From positions 1-34,142 of the forward strand of contig JAFRQH010000032.1 of assembly GCA_017428725.1 (NCBI GenBank): a stretch of DNA of 34,142 nt. The letters are read 5' to 3'. The notes under the pieces are model-generated. The model was not told the origin of the DNA and made no database searches. It saw nothing but the letters and a program-made list of their open reading frames with translations. Positions within the stretch are counted from its first letter, which is position 1; each line of letters opens with the position of its first letter. A program made the position numbers and the translations under genes. This document shows, in pieces, positions 1-6,822 of this stretch. The stretch comes from Bacteroidales bacterium. Its GTDB lineage: Bacteria; Bacteroidota; Bacteroidia; Bacteroidales; UBA932.

Positions 1-893
1 AGGCCGGCGCGCGGCTCGCCGTCGGCGAGAGCGCCGCGGACGGCGCCTTCATCGACGCCGTGCTCGCGGCCGCCCCGCGCGGCGCCGTGTTCGTGGACTG
101 CACCAACGACCACCACCTGCACCGCCGCTACGCCGAGCTCTTCCGCGGCGGGCTCAACATCGTCACTTCCAATCGCCGCTCCATCGCCCTGCCTTACGTG
201 CAGTACGCCGCCCTCAAGGCCGAGGCCCGGCAGAACGGCGCATTTTTCCGCTACGACACCACGGTGGGCAACGCCCTGCCGATCCTCGAATCCATCGCCA
301 GCGACGCCAACTGCTCCGACGGGATCGAGGCCATCGAGGCCGTGGTCTCGTGCACGCTCAACTACATCATCACCAGCTACGACGGCGCCCTGCGCGACAG
401 CTTCGCCACACTGTTGCGGCGCGCCCAGGACGAGGGCCTGACCGAGTCCGACCCGCGCACCGACCTCGGCGGCAAGGACGTGCTGCGCAAGCTGCTCATC
501 CTGGCGCGTGAGGCTGGCGTGGCGCTGGAGGCCGACGACGTGGAGATCACCCCGATGCTCGGCCCGGAGTTCTTCGACTGTCCGCTGGACGAGTTCTACC
601 GGCGCCTGGCCGCCTACGAGCCGCAGTTCGTCGCCCGCGAGGCCGAGCTGGACGCCGCCGGGCAGCGCCAGCGCTTCGTGGCCTCGCTGCGCCGCGACCC
701 GGCCGCCCGCCGCGGCTACCGCGCGGAGATCAAGATGCAGCGCGTGGGCCCCGAGAGCCCCTTCTTCTGGATCAGCGGCACGGAGAACGTGACCGTGGTC
801 CGCAGCGAATATTCCGCCCCGCTCGTCATCAAGGGCGCGGGCGAGGGCGTGCGCCTGGCCGCCACCGGTATCATCAAAGACATCCTGATGTAG
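1..893 (+). CDS. thrA: Homoserine dehydrogenase domain of a probable bifunctional aspartokinase/homoserine dehydrogenase, 5' truncated
   Basis: The open frame runs in from the window edge (first full codon at base 3) and ends at TAG 891-893, giving about 296 C-terminal residues. It reduces aspartate semialdehyde to homoserine with NAD(P)H, the branch point towards threonine and methionine. Visible family signatures are VDCTND, NIVTSNRRS, YDTTVGNALPILE, SCTLNYI and ESDPRTDLGGKDVLRKLLIL, in the order seen in the HSD half of E. coli ThrA, and the protein ends soon after GAGEGVRLAATGI as ThrA does. No C-terminal ACT domain follows, which argues against a monofunctional long HSD. The N-terminal aspartokinase half would lie outside the window, so bifunctionality is inferred. 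One base separates it from the next ATG, so it is probably co-transcribed with the dap genes. Confidence 0.9.
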   Translation, partial: AGARLAVGESAADGAFIDAVLAAAPRGAVFVDCTNDHHLHRRYAELFRGGLNIVTSNRRSIALPYVQYAALKAEARQNGAFFRYDTTVGNALPILESIASDANCSDGIEAIEAVVSCTLNYIITSYDGALRDSFATLLRRAQDEGLTESDPRTDLGGKDVLRKLLILAREAGVALEADDVEITPMLGPEFFDCPLDEFYRRLAAYEPQFVAREAELDAAGQRQRFVASLRRDPAARRGYRAEIKMQRVGPESPFFWISGTENVTVVRSEYSAPLVIKGAGEGVRLAATGIIKDILM

Positions 894-894
894 T

Positions 895-1875
895 ATGGAC
901 CTCTTCCGCCAAATCCTGTCCTTCGACTCCACGACCGGCCGCGAGCGCGCGCTGGGGGAGTGGCTCGCTACGCACCTGGAGGCGCCGTCCGTGGAGACCT
1001 TCGAGGTCGGGGACGGCACGCTCAACGTCCTGTTGCGGTGGGGGGACGAGCCCCGCGTGGTCTTCTGTTCGCACATGGACACGGTCCCGCCCTACATCCC
1101 GCCGACCTTCCTGGAGGACCGGGTGTGCGGACGCGGCACGTGCGACGCCAAGGGGCAGTTTTACGCGATGTATCGCGCCTGCCAGCGCCTGGCCGCGGCC
1201 GGCCGCACGGGCTTCGCCCTGCTGGTCGTCAGCGGCGAGGAGACGGGCTCCTGGGGCGCCAAGGCCTTCGCGAAGACGCCCTTCCGCGCGCCGCTGCTGG
1301 TCGTGGGCGAGCCCACGGACAACTGCATGGTGAGCGCCTCCAAGGGCACCAAGCGCTTCAACCTGACCTTCACCGGCCGCCCCTTCCACTCCGGTTATCC
1401 GGAGTACGGCGTGAGCGCCGTGGAGCTCTTCGTCGACTTCATGGAGCGCCTGCGCGCCGCCGGCTTCCCCGAGGATCCGGCGCTCGGCGCGACCACCTGG
1501 AACGTCGGCCGGCTGTGCAGCGACAACCCCCAGAACATCCTCAGCCCCGAGCTGACCTGCCGGATCTACTTCCGCACCACCTTCGTCTCGGACGCGGAGG
1601 TCGTGGCGTGGATGCGCGCGCAGGCCGGCGACACCCTGCGGGTCGAGGAGTTCGGCGGCGACGCGCCGGCGCGCTACCTGACCCTGCCGGGCTTTCCGGC
1701 CAAGAGCGTCGCCTTCGGCAGCGACGCCCCGCACCTGACGAACTTCGACCGCAAGGTCATCTGCGGCCCCGGCTCCATCACCGTGGCCCACCGCGACGAC
1801 GAGTTCCTCGCGTTCGCGGACCTCGAACAAGCCATTTCCAATTACGTTAGTATTTTCGACAGTATTGCCTTATGA
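895..1875 (+). CDS. dapE: M20-family metallo-deacylase, probable succinyl-diaminopimelate desuccinylase
   Basis: 326 residues of the M20 zinc-dependent amidohydrolase family (DapE/ArgE/CPG2). The metal and catalytic motifs are all present: HMDTVPP (H60, D62), GRGTCDAKGQ (D84), SGEETGS (E116/E117), GEPTD (E139) and a late AHRDDEF (H299). A lid/dimerisation segment containing GRPFHSGYPEYG lies between the two halves. The family alone does not fix the substrate (N-succinyl-diaminopimelate, N-acetylornithine and N-acetylcitrulline are all possible). Its place between thrA and dapB, with dapD downstream, makes desuccinylation of N-succinyl-LL-diaminopimelate the best guess. It is somewhat shorter than E. 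coli DapE (about 375 residues). Its stop overlaps the dapB start in an ATGA. Confidence 0.8.
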   Translation: MDLFRQILSFDSTTGRERALGEWLATHLEAPSVETFEVGDGTLNVLLRWGDEPRVVFCSHMDTVPPYIPPTFLEDRVCGRGTCDAKGQFYAMYRACQRLAAAGRTGFALLVVSGEETGSWGAKAFAKTPFRAPLLVVGEPTDNCMVSASKGTKRFNLTFTGRPFHSGYPEYGVSAVELFVDFMERLRAAGFPEDPALGATTWNVGRLCSDNPQNILSPELTCRIYFRTTFVSDAEVVAWMRAQAGDTLRVEEFGGDAPARYLTLPGFPAKSVAFGSDAPHLTNFDRKVICGPGSITVAHRDDEFLAFADLEQAISNYVSIFDSIAL

Positions 1876-2537
1876 AAGTGATTATCAGCGGATACGGCAA
1901 GATGGGCCACATGATCGAGGCCGTCCTGCAGCGCCGGGGGATCGAACTCGTGTGCGCCTCCGAGGACATCTGCGCCATCCCGAAAGAGACCGCGAAGGAG
2001 TGCGTCTGCATCGACTTCACGACCCCGGAGGCCTTCCGGGCCAACTACCCGACCCTCGCCGCCAACTTCAAGGCCGTCGTGGTGGGCACCACCGGCTGGT
2101 ACGACATCAAGCAGGAGGTCTTCGCCGCCTTCGAGGCGGCCGGCACCCCGATGATCTGGGGTTCCAACTTTTCCGTGGGCGTGCTCGCCCTGTTTGCCGG
2201 CATCGAGCGGGCGTGCCAGGTCCTCAGGGGCCACGGATACACCCCGCACGTGGAGGAGATCCACCACATCCACAAGCTCGATGCCCCCAGCGGCACCGCC
2301 AAGAGCATCGGCCTGCTGATCGAGGGCGCCCTGGGCGAGAAGCCCGAGATCGGCTCCCAGCGCATCGGCGAGGTCCCCGGGACCCACACCGCCGAGTTCA
2401 CCTCCGGCGTGGACAAACTGTCCTTCACCCACGAGGCCTTCTCCCGCCAGGGCTTCGCCGAGGGCGCCGTCGACGCCGCCCTGCTGACAGAGACCATCAC
2501 CGGTGTCCACGAATTCAAGGACCTGATATTGGAATAA
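1872..2537 (+). CDS. dapB: 4-hydroxy-tetrahydrodipicolinate reductase
   Basis: 221 residues. It catalyses the NAD(P)H-dependent second step of the diaminopimelate branch in the cytoplasm. The N-terminal Rossmann motif GYGKMG is at residues 7-12, the substrate loop VGTTGWY at about 71-77, and the family signature EIHHIHKLDAPSGTA at 129-143, with the catalytic His pair and Lys135. It is shorter than E. coli DapB (about 270) because the N-terminal nucleotide-binding part is compact. It overlaps dapE by four bases (ATGA at 1872), so translation is likely coupled. Confidence 0.96.
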   Translation: MKVIISGYGKMGHMIEAVLQRRGIELVCASEDICAIPKETAKECVCIDFTTPEAFRANYPTLAANFKAVVVGTTGWYDIKQEVFAAFEAAGTPMIWGSNFSVGVLALFAGIERACQVLRGHGYTPHVEEIHHIHKLDAPSGTAKSIGLLIEGALGEKPEIGSQRIGEVPGTHTAEFTSGVDKLSFTHEAFSRQGFAEGAVDAALLTETITGVHEFKDLILE

Positions 2538-2576
2538 ATGCTTATATTTACAACCGTTAGTTAAAAAGTGTAGCTT

Positions 2577-3461
2577 ATGAGTTCTCTTGTCCTGCACGGA
2601 TGCGGCACGGCGCTGGTGACGCCGTTCGCAGCGGACGGTTCCGTAGATTATGAAGCCTACGCCGCGCTGGTGGACCGCCAGGTCGCCGCGGGCGTGCATT
2701 TCCTCGTGCCCCTCGGCACGACGGGGGAGACCCCGACCCTCTCCGACGGAGAGAAGACAGCCATCTTCCAGTTGGTCAAGGAGCACGCGGCGGGCCTGCC
2801 CCTGATGCCCGGCGTGGGGACCAACAGCCTGTCTGGCACGCTGGCGAACATCCGCCTGATGGAGCCGCTCGGCCCCGACGCGCTGCTCGTGGTGGTGCCC
2901 TATTACAACAAGCCCTCCCAGCAGGGGATGTACGAGTATTTCAAGGCCGTGGCTGCCGCCACGACGCTGCCGGTCGTCATCTACAACGTCCCGGGCCGCA
3001 CCGGGGCCAACATCCTGCCCGACACGGTGCTCCGCCTGGCGGCGGAGGTGCCCAACATCCGGGGGATCAAGGAAGCCTCCGGCAATTTCTCCCAGGTCAG
3101 CGACCTGGTGCGGCGCGCCCCGGAAGGCTTTGCCGTGCTGGGCGGCGACGACGACCTCACGCTCGCGTATATGGCCGCCGGCGCCCACGGCGTGATCTCC
3201 GTGGCGTCCAACATCGCCCCGGCGGAGGTCGCGGCGATGGCCGCGGCACTGGAGCGTGGCGAACTCGCCCCGGCGCGCCGGCTGCACCAGCGGCTGTTCC
3301 CGCTCTTCAAGGCCTGCTTCGTGGAGTCCAGCCCGGCGCCCACGAAGGCGGCGCTTGCGCAGCTGGGCCTGTGCGGCGAGACGCTCCGCCTGCCGCTCGT
3401 GGCCGCTTCGGAGCCGACCAAAGTGTTGATGCAGAAAGTGATGGATGAATTATGGAAGTAA
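2577..3461 (+). CDS. dapA: 4-hydroxy-tetrahydrodipicolinate synthase
   Basis: 294 residues, the usual length of the family. This class I aldolase condenses pyruvate with aspartate semialdehyde, the first committed step to diaminopimelate. The Schiff-base lysine is in GIKEASGN (K165), the catalytic tyrosine in IYNVPGRTG (Y136, followed by R141), and the TTGETPTL loop starts at residue 48. The gap after dapB is 39 bp and AT-rich (a TATATTTA lies at 2543-2550), so an internal promoter is possible, but I could not find a matching upstream box. The 3' end overlaps dapD by 10 bp. Confidence 0.97.
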   Translation: MSSLVLHGCGTALVTPFAADGSVDYEAYAALVDRQVAAGVHFLVPLGTTGETPTLSDGEKTAIFQLVKEHAAGLPLMPGVGTNSLSGTLANIRLMEPLGPDALLVVVPYYNKPSQQGMYEYFKAVAAATTLPVVIYNVPGRTGANILPDTVLRLAAEVPNIRGIKEASGNFSQVSDLVRRAPEGFAVLGGDDDLTLAYMAAGAHGVISVASNIAPAEVAAMAAALERGELAPARRLHQRLFPLFKACFVESSPAPTKAALAQLGLCGETLRLPLVAASEPTKVLMQKVMDELWK

Positions 3462-4225
3462 CGTTAGATAAGTTCAATGAGGTGATTACGGCCCTGGAGG
3501 CCGGTCAGCTCCGCGTCGCCGAGAAGGTGGACGGTGTGTGGCAGGTCAACAAGTGGGTCAAGGAAGTGATCCTGGCCGGGTTCAAGCTCGGCAAGGTCGT
3601 GGATATGTCCCAGGGACAGTTCAACTATTTCGACAAGGACACCTTCCCGGTGCAGACGTTCTCCGCGGAGGACGGCGTGCGCATCGTGCCGGGCGGCACG
3701 AGCATCCGCCGCGGCGCCTACGTGGCCCCCGGCGCCATCGTGATGCCCCCGGCCTACATCAATGTGGGCGCCTATGTGGGCGAGGGCACGATGGTGGACA
3801 GCCACGTGACCGTGGGCTCCTGCGCCCAGGTGGGCCGCCACATCCACATCTCCGCCTCCACGCAGATCGGCGGGGTCCTCGAGCCGGCCGGCGCCCTGCC
3901 GACCATCATCGAGGACGGCGCCTTCGTGGGCGGCAACTGCGGCATCTACGAGGGCACCATCGTGCAGGAGGGCGCGGTGATCGCCTCCGGCGTGGTCATC
4001 ACCTCCTCCACGGCCCTGTTCGACGCCACGACCGGCGAGTTCGTGCCGCGCAACGCCGACGGGCGCGTGGTCGTGCCGCGCGGCGCCGTGGTCGTGAGCG
4101 GCAGCAAGCCGCTCAAGCGCGGTCCCGGCGCCGGCTCGGGCGTGGCGCTCTACTGCCCGGTCATCGTCAAGTACCGCGACGAGAAGACGGCCGGGTCCGT
4201 GACCCTCGAAGACCTGCTCCGCTGA
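3452..4225 (+). CDS. dapD: Tetrahydrodipicolinate N-succinyltransferase
   Basis: 257 residues. It transfers succinyl from succinyl-CoA to tetrahydrodipicolinate and so commits the cell to the succinylase route. After a short helical N-terminus the body consists of hexapeptide repeats of a left-handed beta helix (for example GAYVAPGAIVMPPAYINVGA, then GAYVGEGTMVDSHVTVGSCA), with the DapD-type features SASTQIGGVLEP and FVGGNCGIYEG. The start ATG lies inside the end of dapA (10-bp overlap) and the stop overlaps the dapF start by one base (TGATG), so this is a tightly packed operon. Confidence 0.96.
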   Translation: MEVTLDKFNEVITALEAGQLRVAEKVDGVWQVNKWVKEVILAGFKLGKVVDMSQGQFNYFDKDTFPVQTFSAEDGVRIVPGGTSIRRGAYVAPGAIVMPPAYINVGAYVGEGTMVDSHVTVGSCAQVGRHIHISASTQIGGVLEPAGALPTIIEDGAFVGGNCGIYEGTIVQEGAVIASGVVITSSTALFDATTGEFVPRNADGRVVVPRGAVVVSGSKPLKRGPGAGSGVALYCPVIVKYRDEKTAGSVTLEDLLR

Positions 4226-5169
4226 TGGCGCAGCTGCACAAATATTCCGGCGCCGGCAACGATTTCGTGGTCCTGGACGGCCGGACGGAGGACGTCTCCG
4301 CCTTCCGCGACCCGTCCCGGATCGCCGAACTGTGCGACCGGGAGCGCGGCTTCGCTGCCGCGGACGGCCGCATCGGTGCGGACGGGCTGATGATCCTCAC
4401 CGCCGATGCGGACTATGATTTCCGGATGGAGTTCTACAATCCCGACGGCTCCGGCGGGATGATGTGCGGCAACGGCGGGCGCTGCATCGTGGCATTCGCG
4501 GATGCGCTGGGCATCCGCCCGGCGGACGGCCGCGTGTACCGCTTCGTGGCCGCGGACGGCGCCCACACGGGCGAGATCCTCGCGCGGGCGGGCGACTGCA
4601 AGACGGTGCGCATCCGGATGATCGACGTCAAGACCTTCTACCCGGCCCTGGACGGCTGGTTCGTGGACACGGGCACGCGCCACTTCGTGCGCTTCGTGCC
4701 CGACGCCGAGGCCGTGGACGTGGAGGCGGAGGGGCGTGCGGCGCGCTGGGATCCGGTGTTCGCGTCGGTGGGCGCCAATGCCAACTTCGTGTCGGTCGAC
4801 CCGGACGGGACGCTCCGGGTGCGGACGTTCGAGAAGGGGGTGGAGGGGGAGACCCTCGCCTGCGGCACGGGCATCACCGCCGCTGCCATAGCCTTTTGTC
4901 TTGAATCCTCGGGGCAGGCGGCGGAGTCTTCCAGACGGGCGGCCGGAAATTATTTTTCGGACAAGTTTGCCGAAAAACCAATTTCCGCTCCGCTTTCCGC
5001 CGCCTGCCCTGTCCGGGAGAACGGCTCCGAAACGGCCCTGCCGGCTCCGTTATGCGGAATCCGCTACGAGATCCAGGCGCGGATCGCGCGGCTGGCCGTG
5101 GAGTTCCGCCTGGGGGAGGATTGTTTCACCGATGTTTACCTGACCGGTCCGGCAGATGAAATACGATAA
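4225..5169 (+). CDS. dapF: Diaminopimelate epimerase carrying an in-frame insertion
   Basis: 314 residues against the usual 270-280. It interconverts LL- and meso-diaminopimelate using two cysteines. The N-terminal HKYSGAGNDFVVLDG, the first catalytic Cys in MMCGNGGRC and the second in ETLACGTGIT are intact. The open frame continues far upstream through dapD in another frame; ATG 4225 is chosen because it gives the family N-terminus and abuts the dapD stop. After GITAAAIA (about residue 222) comes a segment of roughly 45-50 residues, rich in Ser, Ala and Pro, before the expected last strands (ARIARLAVEFRL, VYLTGPADE). That segment is encoded by a long palindrome, described separately. The site is a loop near the C-terminus, so the enzyme is probably active. 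The 3' end overlaps the aminotransferase gene by 14 bp. Confidence 0.93.
   Translation: MAQLHKYSGAGNDFVVLDGRTEDVSAFRDPSRIAELCDRERGFAAADGRIGADGLMILTADADYDFRMEFYNPDGSGGMMCGNGGRCIVAFADALGIRPADGRVYRFVAADGAHTGEILARAGDCKTVRIRMIDVKTFYPALDGWFVDTGTRHFVRFVPDAEAVDVEAEGRAARWDPVFASVGANANFVSVDPDGTLRVRTFEKGVEGETLACGTGITAAAIAFCLESSGQAAESSRRAAGNYFSDKFAEKPISAPLSAACPVRENGSETALPAPLCGIRYEIQARIARLAVEFRLGEDCFTDVYLTGPADEIR
4912..5009. repeat. Palindromic element inserted in frame in dapF
   Basis: A nested inverted repeat. The outer arms 4912-4925 and 4996-5009 are perfect complements (14 of 14; GGGCAGGCGGCGGA on the left). The inner arms 4945-4960 (GGAAATTATTTTTCGG) and 4970-4986 match except for one position where A is replaced by GG. 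The central loop is 9 bases (4961-4969). Between outer and inner arms the two sides have unequal length (19 and 9 bases). The element lies exactly where DapF has extra residues, and the reading frame is kept through it. It resembles in principle the Rickettsia palindromic elements that sit inside genes, but no family membership is claimed. Confidence 0.85.
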
Positions 5170-6280
5170 GTTCTTCTCGGAGGACGTAGGGTCCTTCATG
5201 CGTTCGCCCGTGCGCGAGATCTTCAAGAAGGTGGACCTCGCATCCATCTATTCCTTCGCCGGCGGCTATCCCGACGCGGCCACGTTCCCCATCGACGACG
5301 TCCGCCGCATCAGCGCGCAGGTACTGGAGAAATACGGCGCCAAGGCGCTCCAGTACGGAGCCACGCAAGGCGTGCCGGAGCTGCGGCAGGTGATTGCGCA
5401 GCGCTACGGCGTGGCCGTGGAGAACGTCCAGATCACGACTTCCTCGCAGCAGGGGATCGACGTCTGCACGCGCGTGCTGGCCGATCCCGGCGACGTCATC
5501 CTCACCACCAGCCCCACTTACCTGGGAGCCCTGCAGTCCTTCAAGTCCTACCGCGCCGACATCCGCACCCTGGAGGACTATGGCTGGGAGAAGCCGGTGA
5601 AGTTCTGCTACGTGATCCCCGATTTCCAGAATCCGAGCGGGGAGACGATGAGCCTGGCGGAGCGGGAGGCGCTGGTGGCGCTCGTGCGCGAACACGACTT
5701 CCTGATCGTGGAGGACAGCCCCTACCGGGAACTGCGCTACTCCGGCGAGCCCCAGCCGACCCTGTACTCGCTCGCGCCGGAGCGCACGCTGCACCTGGGG
5801 AGTTTCTCCAAGGTCTTCGCCCCGGGTTTCCGCCTGGGCTGGATCCTCGGGCCGGTGGAGCTGCTGGATCAGATCTATGTCTGCAAGCAGTCCCTGGACC
5901 TCTGTCCGCCCATCCTGGACCAGTACATCGCCGCGGAGTTCATGGGCAGCGGCGCGCTCGACGCCAACCTGCAGAAGAGCATCGCCCTGTACCGCGCCAA
6001 GCGCGACAAGATGCTCGCCCTGCTGGAGAAGTATATGCCCGCAGGCGTGTCCTGGACCCACCCCGAGGGTGGTCTGTTCCTGTTCCTGACGCTGCCGGAG
6101 GGTGTCGACACGGTAGCGCTCTACGACCGCGCGCTCAGCGCCGGCGTCGCCTACGTGGCGGGCTCCTTCTTCTTCGTGGACGGCAGCCACCGCAACACGA
6201 TGCGGCTCAACTTCTCCTTCCTCGACGCCTCCCGGATGGAAGCCGGGATCCGGCTCCTCGCCGAGGTCATCCAAGAATAA
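5156..6280 (+). CDS. dapC: PLP-dependent class I/II aminotransferase, probable N-succinyl-LL-diaminopimelate aminotransferase
   Basis: 374 residues of the fold-type I aminotransferase family, most like 2-aminoadipate/MocR-type aminotransferases. The PLP lysine is K219 in GSFSKVFAPGFRLGW. Other cofactor motifs are PDFQNPSG (155-162) and VEDSPY (185-190). As the last gene of an operon that already has dapA, dapB, dapD, dapF and a dapE-like gene, the missing transamination of N-succinyl-2-amino-6-oxopimelate is the natural role. Sequence alone does not exclude a 2-aminoadipate, branched-chain or aromatic substrate. The start at 5156 lies inside the end of dapF. Confidence 0.78.
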   Translation: MKYDKFFSEDVGSFMRSPVREIFKKVDLASIYSFAGGYPDAATFPIDDVRRISAQVLEKYGAKALQYGATQGVPELRQVIAQRYGVAVENVQITTSSQQGIDVCTRVLADPGDVILTTSPTYLGALQSFKSYRADIRTLEDYGWEKPVKFCYVIPDFQNPSGETMSLAEREALVALVREHDFLIVEDSPYRELRYSGEPQPTLYSLAPERTLHLGSFSKVFAPGFRLGWILGPVELLDQIYVCKQSLDLCPPILDQYIAAEFMGSGALDANLQKSIALYRAKRDKMLALLEKYMPAGVSWTHPEGGLFLFLTLPEGVDTVALYDRALSAGVAYVAGSFFFVDGSHRNTMRLNFSFLDASRMEAGIRLLAEVIQE

Positions 6281-6309
6281 GAAAGCCGCTCGGTCTGAGC
6301 GGCTTTCTT
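6279..6309. terminator. Bidirectional rho-independent terminator
   Basis: A perfect 13-bp stem (6279-6291 with 6297-6309, GAAAGCCGCTC on the left) with a 5-base loop, flanked by A-rich and T-rich runs on either side. It lies between the convergent dap operon and the HMA gene and can end transcription from both. Confidence 0.92.
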
Positions 6310-6310
6310 G

Positions 6311-6679
6311 TTACTCGGCGTGGTGGTGATGGCCCTCGCCTTCGTTGACCCCTTCGATTTCGCGGTACTTGCAGCAGGCCTCGAGGCGGTCATACGCCTC
6401 CTGGGGCGCCGTGAACTTGCCGGCGTCGTAGCCGATGGCGGCGATGGCCTTGAGGACCTTGTTGGGTTTGGCCTTGCGGGTGTCATACGTGAGCGTGAGG
6501 CTCTGGCCCTTGAGGTCGTAGGCGGCGGACTGCACGCCGTCGAAGCCCTTGGCCACGGTCTCGATGCGGTTCTTGCACATTCCGCAGTGGCCGCGGACGG
6601 GGAAGGTCTTCTCGACCACCTTGGCGTTGGCAGCCACGGCGATCAGCAGCGTGGCTGCGATAAGGAGGATTCTTTTCAT
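6311..6679 (-). CDS. Small periplasmic heavy-metal-associated (HMA) domain protein
   Basis: 122 residues from ATG 6679. A longer frame begins at 6775, but this start gives a clean signal peptide (MKRILLIAATLLIAVAANA) and sits 31 bp behind a good -7 box. The mature protein has an HMA fold with the metal motif GHCGMCKNRIE (C32 and C35), the beta strand SLTLTYDTRKA and the closing AIAAIGYDAGKF. The C-terminus is rich in His and Cys (EACCKY, then GEGHHHHAE), suggesting copper or another soft metal. A periplasmic metal chaperone or sink is inferred. No P-type ATPase or metal regulator lies nearby. Confidence 0.85.
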   Translation of the reverse strand: MKRILLIAATLLIAVAANAKVVEKTFPVRGHCGMCKNRIETVAKGFDGVQSAAYDLKGQSLTLTYDTRKAKPNKVLKAIAAIGYDAGKFTAPQEAYDRLEACCKYREIEGVNEGEGHHHHAE

Positions 6680-6709
6680 ATCAGTTGTAATGATTGTTCT
6701 TTTGCGGAG

Positions 6710-6717
6710 CAAAGATA
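6710..6717 (-). promoter_or_regulatory. Bacteroidota -7 box for the HMA gene
   Basis: TATCTTTG on the minus strand, an exact TAnnTTTG, about 30 bp before the start codon at 6679. I see no clear TTTG at the -33 distance. Confidence 0.6.
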
Positions 6718-6754
6718 CAGTAATTGACCGGAAGAAGAAATCCCCATTAATAAT

Positions 6755-6795
6755 GATAAAAAGGGCTGTCCTCATATCTGAGCACAGCCCTCGAA
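6755..6795 (-). terminator. Rho-independent terminator of the lipoprotein operon
   Basis: AGGGCTGT at 6762-6769 pairs with ACAGCCCT at 6784-6791. Read on the minus strand, the stem is followed by a T-rich run (CTTTTTATC). It lies just after the stop of the 6823-10407 gene. Confidence 0.8.
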
Positions 6796-6822
6796 AGTGT
6801 CTGTCAAATAACAGGATTCCAG

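Noticed and set aside
1..60. Lysine riboswitch for the dap operon
   Set aside because: The window opens inside thrA, so the operon leader is not available. Nothing resembling a riboswitch lies in the only sizeable internal gap (2538-2576).
1842..3287. 481-codon minus-strand open frame across dapB and dapA
   Set aside because: It crosses two well-supported genes and their junction in antisense and shows no motif. Similar antisense frames at 874-1830, 5126-6274 and 31038-32096 were dropped for the same reason.
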